The notes under the pieces were generated by a model. It was given only the letters and a program-made list of their open reading frames with translations. It did not search any database and was not told the DNA's origin. DNA of 64,000 bases from Heloderma charlesbogerti (Eukaryota > Chordata > Lepidosauria > Squamata > Helodermatidae): assembly GCA_026122225.1 (NCBI GenBank), contig JANEZZ010002239.1:868001-932000 (forward strand), read 5' to 3'. A program made the position numbers and the translations under genes. Below are positions 47,217 through 59,943 of this stretch, piece by piece. Within the stretch, counting starts at the first letter, position 1. Each line of letters begins with the position of its first letter.

Positions 47217-49622
47217 GGATGAAGCAAGTTGAAGGCTCTATGTATGAGTGCTCTCTATGTATACTGCTTGTCTTGTACTATTCTCTGCTCCTTTTCATAA
47301 ACTCTAAATGACACACAGAGTTCTGCAATGCAATCCTCAGCCTATTTGGGTCCAATCCCTATACATTGCCCCTCCCCCCAGCCCCAGATTATGTGCTGCA
47401 TCTGAAAAACACACCACCAATTGTGCTCGAAAGAATGTAGAAGGTGCTATTGCATGTATGTTTTTCCCTAACAGGGCAAATAAATAACACTTTTCAGGAA
47501 GAGAGATTTTCATTGGGAATACAGCACTTGAAGAAAAGGTTAACCTCCCCACCCCTGCAGCACTGCAGTTCCAGTCCAAATCCCACTCACCCCCTCTGGC
47601 TGCTACTTGCTAAACTTTAAAGAAGCAGGAGATTCAATCACATATTCCCATCATTTCCTCTAGTTAGGTCCTAAGATCTGGATCGAAGAAGAGAATTCAC
47701 TAAAATGTAAATAAAATCCACTTAAAGCACAATTTTATTGACACATTCTGTATAGTCAAAATATGGTGAAAAGATAGGCTTCTGAAAAGTGCTGGAGTTG
47801 AACTTTCCAGACACCCCCCCCCCCATATATATATACACAGAAGCAAGTATATCACATTGGTCAAGATGATTAGTTTGCCTTAGGTAAGCCCCTACAGCTC
47901 TCAGCATTGCCCCCCCCACCATCCAGTAATTAATAGGGGAATTATACATATAATAATTTCCTACATTTTAACCATGTTTTCAATGGAGAAAGAGGATAAA
48001 TGGCTTTAGGAAGCTGTTTACTGTGTTGTATTTCTGAATTCTAAACTGGTATTTTATTGCTTACAGTTTTGTGATTTTTGATGGTAGCTTGCACACTTTT
48101 CAATGGAAAGATAGAATATAAAAATGTTAAACAAATATATAAAGCTGGGTTGGGTTTCGTAAGGCTTTGTCTTGTTCTGGTCTGAAAAAAAGCCCACAAG
48201 GCTCAGTACAAGGCAGCAGCCACATTAGTCAAAGTGGAAGACAAGTCAGACCGGTACTTTCAGCACCCAGGAGAGCTCCTAGTGAGCAAGTCCTTCCAAC
48301 ATGAGCCCTGTTCAGTTGTTCTAAGTTGGCATCACAAGTTCTTTGGAGTCAGCTTCCTTGCCACTCCGGGACTCCTGGGTCATGACAGGATTACCAGGAT
48401 AAAACATGACAACTGCTTTAGCACTCAAAGCACCATGTAAATACCTAATGTTAAAGAAATATTATTGTTATGCCTTGAAGGAACTCTAAAGGCATAGTCC
48501 TGCTCAGTATATGTGGATGGATGCACTACTCTAAGATCTGTTATATATAATCAGGTTTGTCCCTGTCCCAGTGCTGCCATAGTCTTCTTGCCCTTCCTTC
48601 CTTTTCCTGCTGTACCTATGGGGCTCCATAGTCTACAGGGGGATGAGGACACTTTATTTTATGACTAGAGTTCAGAAGACTCATTAAACTACGTTTGTTT
48701 TCTAATCTGTATACTTATTAAAAGACACTGTAGGTTTTCTGGTCACTGAACGTGTGCAATACCTTAGCCTTCTGTTCTGCATCCAACCCAGGGCAATGCA
48801 GTTTTCTATCACAAAATAGGGAATGAATTTGTATCATACTGTGAGGCTGTAACAGCAACTAGGTGGAGTGAACTCTTTGCCTGGACTGCAGGTAATCTAC
48901 TGACAAAGCAATAAAATACTTCCCAGGCCCATCACAACCCCCTGAAGCCAGCTGTCTTTTCAGGCTGGAACATATGCTTGTTCACCCCATGCAATACCAT
49001 GATTGCCAGGAATCAGAACCTGAGAAAATAAGGATATAACAGTGATTTTTTAAAAAATACAGACAAATCCTTCTGCTTGCAACTAGGACTTGACAGATCA
49101 GAGATGCATATACACTCATGGCAGCCCTTGATAAATGAGGTATACAGGGAGGCTGTAGTTCAAAGATTCTTGCTGCTTTATTACCTTCAATAAGTTCTAA
49201 AGCTTCTCATGTCATTAAAAAAGCTATGTTTTGCAGGTTAATGAGAAGCAGGTGGAATTCTGTTCCCTATTAGCAAGCAGCATGTTTCATATGTTTCCCT
49301 TAAGTTTTAGGCTACATTCCTATCCCTTTGTGCTAAGGGGAACTCCAAAGCATCCTTTCCAATACCATCTAAAGTACAGCAGAATGTACAGTTTTGTTAG
49401 GGAAGGAGAGAAAATGAGTGAAACCCAAAAAAAGGGTAGGTAGGACAGGACAAGGTGAGGAAATGATAAAAGAACAGGGCAAAGAACAGCAGAGAGAGGA
49501 ATTGTGGGACAGGGAGCCCTTACTGTATCACATCTCAGAACAACTTTCACTAGCAACATTTCAGGTACACATTGCCATCTTGCAACCCCTTAGCACAGTG
49601 GAGCCTGGCAGCTTCAATGTCA
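47217..49622. other. Intronic stretch, no gene recognised
   Basis: Nothing nameable apart from C-runs at about 47812-47825 and 47910-47920 and a short (TA)n. No coding frame was recognised. Confidence 0.35.
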
Positions 49623-49762
49623 CTGTGAATCCATGCTGGGTTTCAGTCAGAACCAGTCAGAACTATAAAGGAGCTATCCAAGGTGCTGAACCCATTTGGG
49701 GGAGGAGATATCTTCTTTAGAGTTCTGACTGGTTCTGACTGAAACCCAGAATAGATTCACAG
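49623..49762. repeat. Near-perfect inverted repeat (hairpin)
   Basis: The left arm 49636-49670 (ctgggtttcagtcagaacca, gtcagaactataaag) is the reverse complement of the right arm 49715-49749 with one mismatch. Weaker pairing extends out to 49623 and 49762 (ctgtgaatc). The loop is 44 bases. Confidence 0.9.
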
Positions 49763-51330
49763 CCCTACTGACATCACAGCCGCCAGCCTCCACTGCCATA
49801 GCGGTCGATCCTACAGCTTGCCTGTTTAAAAAAAAAATCTGTCTCAGGTTTTCCAGTGAAAAAAGCCCAAGTGATCAGTTCTAGGCCTGGCATCAGCAAT
49901 CTGACATGGTGGGGCCAATGCTGCGGGTAGACTTATACACCAACATCAACCAGCCCTGTAAAAAAAAAGTCATTTTTTTGTTGTTGCTTTTAATGAGCCA
50001 GCACTTCTCTTTGTAGTGTGCCAGGCCAAATAGCTGCAGCCACCACCTTCAATATCCATACTGCCCATCCCCCTCCACAATCTACATGTTGATCAAGGGG
50101 TTCAGAGGCATTTGGGATGGCCCCGTGCTGCAAAGACGTGCCGAGCCATGTGGTAGCCTCCACCACCAACATAATCTTCTTCTTTATCACCAGTGCTTCT
50201 GGTCCCCATTGGGGCACTGAGGATAAGAAAGATGATGGCATGGGCTGGAGCTGCTCTGCTCTCAGCATGCCACCACCCATCCACCCTGCAGCCCAGCACG
50301 GCCTGTATCCATCACAGACACAGAACGTATGCTTCTTTTTGGAGAAAGTTGGTGGTGCCAGCCAAAGTAAGTCACAGGCAAATCGATTAGAGAGCTACTC
50401 TACTCTTCTTCTGTTTTCTTGAAAGAGTCTATTACTTTTGAGCTCAAGTCACCTTTAGGCAAGCACACTGAGTGCATACTTTAGGAAAACAGCAAAGCAA
50501 CTGCATCCTCAGTCAGACTTTTCATAGATAATCATGTTATCAAATAAAAGAGTGTAGTAATGGCCTGGTCTGACCAGGAGCAGGTGCCCACAGGGTTGCT
50601 TGAGAGCAGTGAGTTTACCAGGTAAGACCAGAGTTGCAAGATCTCAGAAAACTCCAAGTGAGAAACTTGTTTCAGCAAGATCTAAACTCCAAATAAGCCA
50701 TTTTATGCTTCTCAGCCCAGACTACCCTTCTCAGGCCCTTCCTCTTTCCTGGAGAGTTGTAAGCTTAAAGGGCCAGTCTCATGGCTTGGAACCTAGCACC
50801 TAGTAGTGTGTCTCATCTGTATTTGTGCCCTCTTTATTCAGTGCTTTTCTTGGTCATCCAACAATAGGGAGGGTGAGGCCCAGGCAGGGAGGTGGTTGGT
50901 TCCTTGGTAACCTCAGGCTCAGCAGTTGCAGTCTTTAGGGATCCCTTTTCAAGGGTATCTCTGCTGACAGGCATGAGCTCAGGCCCAAAGTCAGGGGCTG
51001 TGTCTGGGTCTAGGTTCTCCATGGCCCCTGCTGTTGAAAACCTTGTTCTGGCTGACCTCTCCCTATCTAGGTCAGAGTCCAGGCTACTGCAGGAAGTGGG
51101 TATGATGCTGTTTTCTTAATACTCTGAATGTCTATTTGATTCCTGTTGGCCATTTGTGGAAGCAAAATTACAATTTTATATGCCACAAGTGACTGAATAA
51201 GAATGTTCTACGGCATTTTCTAGTTCTTTGTGACAGACTTCTGTCTAACTAGTCTCATGCTATGGAAGTTTATGCCCTCAACCTCTACAACTATGAGCAT
51301 CTTAAAGATGTAGCAGAGGAAAGTAATGGT
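49763..51330. other. Intronic stretch, no gene recognised
   Basis: The region 50550-51110 is GC-richer, with short frames on both strands that lack conserved motifs. It may be an old LTR or other repeat but cannot be assigned. Confidence 0.35.
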
Positions 51331-51525
51331 AAAATTGACCCTAAGCCAGACAAAACTGGACAACATCCAAAATAACCTGATGGAAAAGACAGAACAAATC
51401 TTAGGATGTAGGAATATAAAGTTTTATTCTTCAAAGTAGCCCAAGAATACTTTGAAGAATAAAACTTTATTTTCCTACATCCTGAGACTTGTTCTCTCTT
51501 TTCCAAGAAAATTGAACCTAAGCCA
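51331..51525. repeat. Near-perfect hairpin flanked by 18-bp direct repeats
   Basis: The arms 51403-51438 and 51448-51483 (aggatgtaggaatataaagt, tttattcttcaaagta and mirror) match at 35 of 36 positions around a 9-base loop. Weaker pairing extends to 51381 and 51505. Direct repeats aaaattgaccctaagcca (51331-51348) and aaaattgaacctaagcca (51508-51525) flank the structure. Confidence 0.9.
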
Positions 51526-54089
51526 TTTCTACCTACATCTCACTGTATTCATAAATTCCCTAGATAAAATAGAAACTTTGATATACAACCTTTGATAGCC
51601 TATCACTTCTTTACCAATGCTGGTTAGCAATATTTAAAACCTATGAAATGCAGTAGGCTTCTCCATAACACAAACATTTTAATTTATTTCTTTTTGTATT
51701 GAATTTTGAGGGACTTGAAACATATCTGGGGGTAGATGTGGGAGAGCTGCTTTTAAGGGTTTTTTGTTTTTTTTTGCTTCATTCTAGAGGTGCAAACAAA
51801 TACCAATAAACCTGTGGGCACACAGCTCTAATTGTTGGTTGGATCACTGACAAAACTCACCACATGCAGTTTTACAACATCTTCAGATGCAAGAGAGATT
51901 CTTATTTAACTTCCAAGCAGCAGTACCATTGAGTATTTTTTTTTAAAAGCTACTCAGGTGTGCTAAGGCTAAGCAAATGAGTGTTTGACACTTTCCCAAA
52001 GATCTATAACAAGGGGTACAAATGTCATAAAGGAGGTACGGTAAAGATCAGAGCACCCTGAATTTGGGAAGCCATTAAGAACATCTAATTTCCTGGGTCT
52101 GATTTAGTGAGTAAATTCAACAACTAGAACTATATCCACGGCCTTCCAATTTGGGTGCATGAAACTGACAATGAGAAGAGCCTTAGATCCCATAACAATA
52201 CTTATTCCATCTCCTTTGATGCCTTCTACCCAGACAGATAAAGAGAAGAGACACTGGGATGGATGCTGCACCTCCATGTGACGTGGCTTTGCTAGATTTG
52301 GATCAAAGGAGTGGAGCAAGATGTTCTGCAGCAGTAGTTCTTCAAGGAGTGGGGCTGGTCCCCTGGATGAAAACCCTGGTGGTGGGGCTTAGTTATCAGT
52401 GTTATTTTACTATGTCTTACCAGAGGTGGGGAGCAGATTGATTGAACTTGATCTTCTGGATATCTCAGTATGAATCTCACCAGGACTAATGGAACGTGGG
52501 CATATGCAGTGAGAGGCCACTTCCATACGTCTCATGTTAAATACCTTTCAAGTAAAGCTGGCTCATATTTATTATGCTAGAAAAAAAAGCTACAACAATA
52601 ACAACTAGAACTTCATGCTCTTTTGTTTAGCCAGCCTATGCTCGTTCTGGGGATAAAAGAACTTTAGTCATTCCTTTTGTATCAATAAAACTGCCAAGAT
52701 GTGTTCCAACTCCAGAATCTTTCGCTATGTATAAATATAACAAACAAAAAACCCTACTGGTGTTTTTTTTAACAAGTGTAACTTTTACTGGTATGCTCTT
52801 TCAGGACAGAAATTGCTTAGAAAATTGGTTTCATCCCTAAACAGATGGGATTTCTTCCTTCCAGGCCTTTTAAACAATTTATGCGTACACAAAGTGGCAA
52901 GAAGGAAACAGGAAGATCCAGTTGTGTGGATATTTCTTCCTTTCTGTTATTTTTGGGGGCTACAAATTAATTTGAAGACAGCCCTGTGGGTAACATGACT
53001 AGATTGGCTTAGTATCATGTGACAAATCGGTTTAATTTAGCCAGAGATATCCAGAGGGCTGTTGTTCCTGAGCAACCAACATTTGCCCACATTCAGTTTA
53101 CCTCCTCTTACTTGTGCCACTAAAACCATTGCCACTGGATCCAAAATCCCTACAGCATGTCCAATGAATAGAAATGTATTGCAAAGAAGCAAAAAAATTG
53201 AAATAATAGCTCCATTTGTCTTGCTAGAAATGTCACTGGTATAAAGGAGACAAGGGTCATTTCTATTGCATTATCATTGTAAGAAATTCCCAGAGGAGAT
53301 CTGGTTATCTTACATGTAAGCAAAATGCAGCAGCAAGTCAGATTTGTGGTGACAAGGAAAACATAGCTGGTTTTAGTCTTAACAATAGAACAAAATGCAG
53401 AAAGCCCATTATCTAATCCCAGCCATCCAATTTCTGTGTCACTAACAAATGTATTATGGCATGAGCTTTCTTAGGTGAGAACCTACAGTGTGAGATGACC
53501 ATATCATGCATCTGGCAAAGTAAGCTCCAATAAAAAGCAATAAATGTGACTATCTCTAAGTGGCCAGAATTCGTCACTCATTTGTGACTTTGTGTATTAT
53601 AATTAACAATTAGTCATTTTATTATTTCTACTTCACAAATTGCAATTATCATTTTATTTTGTTGCAGAAATGATTAATAATAACATGTACTATTGACCTG
53701 AAAGTCTAGTCAATTTAATCATAAGAGAACAAATTATATGGAGCTATGATTGTGTCAGATTGTCAAATGTGCCAGGCATTCAGGAGATGCACTAAATTTG
53801 GACTTTGCTATACATTGCTCTTTCAGCCCTTTGCAGTTGAAAAGGACAGGTAACTTCAACAAATACCTGATGGTCATTCATAACCCAAATGATCGTGAAA
53901 GAAGAGGCTGAGTGAAGAATGAATGAATGGCAAGATCTTATGTCCCATTATTTCAATGGGACAGTATTAAGTATGTGCTTAATTCTCTCCCATTGAAATC
54001 AATGAAACCTTAAAGTCCTTAACTTTGGCTAATTCCAGCGCTGCTTTGAAGCCACGGAAGCTCTGTTCCTCTGAAATGTAGGGAACAAC
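51526..54089. other. Low-repeat intronic stretch
   Basis: AT-rich and free of repeats I recognise, especially 52800-53900 (for example tcattttattatttctactt and atgattaataataacatgta). That texture is common in conserved non-coding regions, but conservation cannot be judged from one sequence. Confidence 0.35.
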
Positions 54090-54250
54090 ATCAGAAGCTG
54101 CCTTATATTGGTCATTGGGCAGTACAGAAAAGTAATAAATAAATAAATATCCAGTCAGATTGCTGGTCCATGTAACTTACTAGTGTCTACACTGACTGGT
54201 GGTGGCTCTTCAAGGGTCTTTCCCAGCCCTACTGAGAGATGCCAGGATTT
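54090..54250. mobile_element. tRNA-SINE-like repeat fragment
   Basis: aacatcagaagctgccttat, ggtccatgtaacttactagt, gtctacactgactggtggtg and gggtctttcccagcccta match a repeat type I associate with squamate SINEs. It is interrupted near 54122-54150 by an (AATA)n-like insertion. Confidence 0.5.
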
Positions 54251-55010
54251 TTTGATTAAAATTTTTGTACATGTTTGAAATAAAAAATGCTGGAGTTTCA
54301 AACTGCTGGTCTTTCAGTGACCTCCTCTAAGAAATAATAAGTGCCCATACAGAGGGTTAATATAAACAGTCAGATCAGCTGTATAAAAAAGGTAATGAAA
54401 CTTTGGATAGCTTTGTAATGCATGGTTCCCATGCTGAATTGTGAAGAATGCAGTACAATAGGCACAGAAAAGGTATTAGGGGAGGCGACCACCCAAAATA
54501 AGCGATGCTGCTGTGAATTTGAGAAGTTATGGGATGGCTAATCAGGGCAAAGTGAAGGTGAGCAAATGTCATTCAGCGGCGGGTAGCACACGTACTTTGT
54601 TAGTACCCACTTACTACGGGAGGTACACTGCCGAGGCTCCAGACTGCTTGAAGGTCTGGCCCCCTGATTTGGACACTCTGTTCGCTAAAGACTGGGTCTG
54701 GTTACATCATTAATGGTGAGAGAAGGACATTTTAAATATGCACAGTGGTGCTCTCTCCCCAAGGTAATGCTTTCCTTTCCTTTGGCTATACTCCTACGGG
54801 AGCTAGCTCTGTCTATTACACATGAATTCCAGATGACTGCCTTTTCAGATTTTAAAGCAGGTGACTAACATGACCCCCATCCCCCACCACTGCTACCCTT
54901 GGCAGGAGTGTGTGGGTGCCCAGGTTCTGGTTGCTCATTATTATTGCTTTGCCTGGAAAACTACAGGATTCTTGGACACACTAGGCCCATTTTGGATGGA
55001 TAGGGTAAAG

Positions 55011-55396
55011 CAGAGGTGTTGGGCTTCTTCTAGTCTGAGGGCCAAATTCCATTTCAGAGACACTGGGGTCATGTTCCAATGGTGGGTGTGGCTGAAGGCA
55101 AAAGGGATGAACCAAAGGTAAAAGGGGGCAGGGCCAAAACTACCAGCATATTTTAGCTTAAAGCTCTCACTGCCAGTGACTAAGCCTTAGGAGAGTCTTC
55201 AAGAGAGGCATTCCAACCATTTAGAATGTGGGGGAAAAAACTGCACAATTGCCGGGAAAACCACCAAATGATCAGAAGTTGAGGAAAAGGGGGGGGGCAA
55301 GGAAAGGGAGCATCACCATCTGGGGAACCCCAGAGGCCCAGACTGGGACCCCAGGCAGGTCAGATTTGCCCCCTGGCCCTGCGTTTCAACACCCTG
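55011..55396 (+). mobile_element. hAT-type non-autonomous element with 8-bp duplication
   Basis: Starts CAGAGGTGTTGGGC and ends CAACACCCTG. The flanks gggtaaag (55003-55010) and gagtaaag (55397-55404) are 7 of 8 identical. The interior has tctagtctgagggccaaatt near the left end. No transposase frame. Confidence 0.8.
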
Positions 55397-55464
55397 GAGT
55401 AAAGGAAAGGGCTACCAATATGTTCAAGACATCTCAGTCTTTACAGCCAGCCCCTAGCATTGAT

Positions 55465-55872
55465 GACTCCTCCTCCTCCTCCTCCACCTCCTCCTCCTCC
55501 ACCTCCTCCTCCTCCGCCTCTGCCTCCTCCTCCTCCGCCTCCTCCACCTCCTCCTCCTCCTCCTCTCCACCTCCTCCTCCTCCGCCTCCTCCTCCTCCTT
55601 CTCCTCCTCCTTCTCCTCCACCTCCTCCTCCACCTCCTCCTCCGCCTCCGCTGCCTCCTCCACCTCCTCCTCCTCCTCCTCCGCCTCCTCCTCCACCTCC
55701 TCCGCCTCCTCCTCCACCTCCTCCGCCTCCTCCTCCACCTCCTCCTCCTCCTCCACCTCCTCCTCCGCCTCCTCCTCCTCCGCCTCCTCCTCCGCCTCCT
55801 CCTCCTCCTCCTCCTCCTCCACCTCCTCCTCTTCCTCCTCCACCACCACCTCCTCCTCCTCCTCCTCCTCCT
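55465..55872. repeat. (CCT)n microsatellite, about 400 bases
   Basis: Uninterrupted trinucleotide array of cct with scattered cca, ccg and ttc variants. It abuts the 3' end of the minus-strand LINE at 55873, so it probably grew from that LINE's (AGG)n tail. Proline- or arginine-rich frames across it are artefacts. Confidence 0.97.
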
Positions 55873-56350
55873 CACATTTCTATACTGCCCAATAGCCAAA
55901 GCTCTCTGGATGCTTTACAAAGATTAACAACATTAAAAATACAGTATACAGAGATTAAAAGCCATTTACATAAAAAACACACAAACAGACAATATACACA
56001 AGAGAACATATATCTAAACTTCAAAGCAATCTCAAAGCAACTGTAACCATGAGACATTCCAGGATCGATTAAAACTTATAATAAGCTGCCAAATGCCTGG
56101 GAGAAGAGAAAGGTCTTAACCTGGTGGCAAAAAGATAACAATGTTGGTGCCAGGTGGGCCTCGTCAGGGAGATCATTCCACAATTTGGGAACAACCACCG
56201 AGAAGGCTGTCTTCCGAGCTTCCCTCGGAGTAGGCCGCTGGAGGAGGGCCTTAGAGGTTGAACATAGTGTACGGGGAGGTTCATGTCGGGAGAGGCACTC
56301 CATCAGGTATTGTGGTCCCAAGCTGTGTAAGGCTTTATAGGTTAAAACCT
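55873..56350 (-). mobile_element. LINE 3' region (L2/CR1 group, minus strand)
   Basis: Left end tttctatactgcccaatagc, caaagctctctggatgcttt is the reversed 3' end. Further in are ctgccaaatgcctgggagaa, ggtcttaacctggtggcaaa, gtgccaggtgggcctcgtca, tcattccacaatttgggaac, and at the right aagctgtgtaaggctttata. I recognise this order from a common squamate LINE 3' region, but cannot fix its exact family. Related short pieces lie at 6370-6440 and 19383-19470. Confidence 0.7.
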
Positions 56351-58437
56351 ATATAGGCTAGGGAAGAAAATGAAGTCACCCCTGACTGATTTTGTTGGTT
56401 TCTTTTTACTGGAAACAGAACAAATAGATTCCTCTACTCCCATCACAAACAGCATACTTAGCCATCCCCAAGCGAATGCTTGGTTCTTGAAATGCTAGGC
56501 TGCTTTTGATGACGAGTCTGCTAACTAAAAGAAGTGATGACTAGTAAAGGAGGATAGTCCAAATCCAGGTTTAACTTCACATTACAAATGATGTCAATGC
56601 ATCAGTTGATAACTATATCAGTGGATACCCCAAAAATCTGATGAATCAGCCTTTTTTCATGGACTTTTGTCCATGAAGGATAATAAATAGATAGGGTAAG
56701 TAAAAACATGTACTGAGCCAATGTATGCTGGTAAAAGCCTTTGGGTTGCAAAGGACATCATCAGACAGAATGGATGAGAACCTAATTCTTGGCTATAAAG
56801 GGAGTAAGACTATGTTCAAACTGGGACTCATGTTACTTGTCACTTCAGTTTCATCCCTCACTCTCTGGTTACTCATTTAACTTGCTTACCCATATATCTA
56901 TAATTTCTTTCCCCACAGCTGCAGGCTTGGTTTATTTTATTTTTCTTAATAAGTACTGAATTTCACTGTGAGGCAACCCCGCTCCAACACTGATGAAAAT
57001 TTATGAAAATTTGATGACAGGGTGGTGGGAGGACATTTTTAGGAGGACATTTTTGGGTAGGATCCTGAATTGATCAGATTGAGTTTCTGTCAGGAAAAAA
57101 AACAAAACCTGGTAGATGTAATTAACAAGAAAATGGTTCAGGGATTTACAAATTGCTCCAAAACTTTCCTAGGGACCCAGCTGTGTGGAGGAAGCAACTT
57201 CTGACCCAGCGCATCCCCAGACAGAACATTCATTTTTCAAGAGCAATTGGTGTGAGTGCAGTGGTTGCAAAATGTGCCACTGTCTTCCTATCAATCACTG
57301 CAGGGCAGCAGCAGCTGAATATGGGGGCACACTCGATCAGACATTGTAAGTGGAGTGGAGCCTTTGCACAACTACATTTTAGAGTATGGGAATAAGCTCC
57401 TCATGCATGAAATACCCATGATATAGTAATGCTAATTTTCCATGATATAGTAATGCTAATTAAAATAAACCATTCAAGTGACCATCTTCAGGATGCTGTT
57501 TTTGAAGCAGAAGGCCAGGATTTGCTTGATCTTTGACTGAGCTCCAATCACGCAGAGTGTTGAAAGAAATCCCTTTGAGTCTAGACTGACTGCCAGCATG
57601 TAAAATCCAGACAAATGACTGCTTCGCCAGTGATTCCCATTCTGCAGCAAAGACGTTATTAGTGTGGGACTCTGTACAAGGAGCCTGCATTCAAAAAGCT
57701 TGTTCATTATTAATGGAATATGAGCTTTTGACATCAAAGGGGATCTCTTATGTATGCTAAACGGTGGTGCAAAAAAAAAAAAAAAAAAGGATCTGCATTT
57801 CAAGTCCTCTCTGCTTTTGTCCCTTGTAAATCAATCAAGCTTGACAGATATTTTAAGGAGAGTAATCTTTTCAATGATACTGTCAATGGATAACATAATG
57901 GAACATTGTCTTGATGCTGTGTGAAGACATGAAGCTAGTCAATTACGGACAACACTTGACGCAGCCGCCAGTTTTCACTTGAAGCAATTCTAGGGAAGTA
58001 TTCTAATCCTTACAAATGGCTGCCGTAGCATACAACATAAATGAGACCTCCTGAAGCTTCAGAAAAATAATTAGCTACAACAGTAACCCATTCCCACATT
58101 CCCACACTTCTCAAATGCCGGCAAGCTAACGTTAACAGCGTAGATTTCCATCCTTCTGGAGCATTCAGTGCCTGCTGTGTATTTATACACACAGCTTTCT
58201 AATTGTCACTGCTTTGTTCCTCACACCCACAAAAGCATATACTGAGAGTGTCATATCTGCACACATCTTTAACAAAGAAATCCTGGTAGCCCAGCCAACT
58301 GTATTCCCTGCTGTTCTTTCCGCTACAGCTCAAAATGCTGGGGCTTGTTTATTTAGAAAGAGCTGATAATTTCACAGTCACACAGATACTCGCAGGATTG
58401 TACAGACCTTGACGCACAGAGTGTTTGTGACACCGAG
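56351..58437. other. Low-repeat intronic stretch
   Basis: No gene. It includes an A-run at about 57771-57788. The part 57450-57770 looks unique and has no repeat motif I know. Confidence 0.35.
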
Positions 58438-59339
58438 ACAGAGCTATATGCAAAGAGGGAGGGGCTACCCTGTAAAATGCCAGAAAATGGCCAAAGATTA
58501 GCCCATGTCATCTGTATTGTACTCGCATGTCACCAACAGAGAGGATGTTAGAGATTATTCTAGGAACTGTTAGCTCACTGCTTCTCACTGATGGAAGGTC
58601 CATCGGTACTGCCTGATGAATAAGAAAGATTTGTAATAAAGTACACCCACTGACCTTGTATCAGGCTAAACAGCTGAAGTTTTTAAAAAAATCAAAGAAA
58701 AAAACATACGTCCAAACTCAGCATAAGAAATGCAAGCTGCAAATTAATCGTATCGATGAAACAGAAAGCATACTATGATATTCAGCAACAGTAGGCATTC
58801 AGCTCTTGGTCCAAGTTAATTCCTCCCTGTACAAGGTGACACATTAGAACTGCTGACTTGAGAAGCAGTGAGCTAACAGTTCCTAGAATAATCTCTAACA
58901 TGTTGGCTGCCAGGATGTGCTGAAGCCTGCCAGTCACCCCTGGATGTGACCCTGCCAATAAGGAGCAGGAGGGAGGGAATTTTTATTTGGTTGTTGTCAT
59001 CCATGCTTTCTCTTCCTAAAAGGCCTCCTTTAGGTGGCAAGTAAGAATCTAGGTGGCAAGTAAATGCACCCTTCTTTTTCAAATAGGGAAAAAGAGTTCT
59101 TCTTTTATCCACTGTGGCAACACGCATTGCAGCAGTTTAAAAATTCAAGCTTAGAATAAACACTGTGGGACAGTGTTGTGGTCAAGACCAACGTTCCCTA
59201 GGCCAAACGGCACCCTGGGCAAGCAGTGTCCCACTCCACTTGTTCAACTTGTGTGTATGGAGACAGAGAAGAGAAACAGCATTTGTAGCCCACTTCACAA
59301 GTTTGGTGCAGGATCTATAAGGAGAATTTATCTTCATCC

Positions 59340-59889
59340 TATAAGACAATTAATTTGTTGCAGCCGGTGCAGAATGTGACGGCCCGCCTAATTAAAAGCA
59401 GCCATCAGCAAGACCACATCACTCCAGTGCTAAAGGAGTTGCACTGGTTACCAGTTGTTTTTCGGGTCCAATTTAAGGTGTTGGCGTTGACCTTTAAAAC
59501 CCTATGTGGTTCCGGCCCAGTCTATATTAAGGAGTGCCTCCAACAGCACCAGGGATGCTGCTCCATGAGATCGGCCTCGGTAGGCCTTCTGTCAGTCCCC
59601 CAGGACAGCTAGGCTGGTGAGGACTAGGGAGAGGGCCTTTTCTGTGGTGACCCCCACTCTATGGAATTCCCTCCCTAGTGACCTCTGCTATGCCACCTCT
59701 TTGATGAGCTTCCACCGGGCTTTAAAAACCTGGCTGTTCAGGCGGGCATTTGGGGTGGGTTAGCGTTTTTTAGAGCAGTGTTGTTTTGTTAATTTTTTTT
59801 GTCCAGTTGATTATGTAAATTTGTTATTAGTACTGTATGCTGCCTAGAGTGGCCAGGTAGCCAGCCAGATGGGTGGCTAATAAATCAAA

Positions 59890-59895
<6 letters not shown>
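59340..59895 (+). pseudogene. L2-type LINE 3' end with RT C-terminal remnant
   Basis: 59355-59560 encodes LQPVQNVTARLIKSSHQQDH, ITPVLKELHWLPVVFRVQFK and VLALTFKTLCGSGPVYIKEC. This is the end of the L2-group reverse transcriptase. Then come tggaattccctccctagtga, gggctttaaaaacctggctg, the 3' untranslated tgctgcctagagtggccagg and the tail. The frame is open to about 59610 but is only the last fifth of a protein. Confidence 0.85.
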
Positions 59896-59937
<42 letters not shown>

Positions 59938-59943
59938 TAAATA
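59896..59943. repeat. (AAGT)n tail microsatellite
   Basis: About ten aagt units then aaataaataag, directly at the 3' end of the L2 fragment. Confidence 0.95.

Noticed and set aside
50834..51022. Short minus-strand frame at 50.8-51.0 kb as an exon
   Set aside because: It lacks family motifs and flanking splice sites of quality, and does not fit AGBL4.
55228..56046. Long frame encoding a proline-rich protein
   Set aside because: It is a reading of the (CCT)n microsatellite. All three frames and the other strand give equally repetitive peptides, and the flanks are LINE and hAT sequence.
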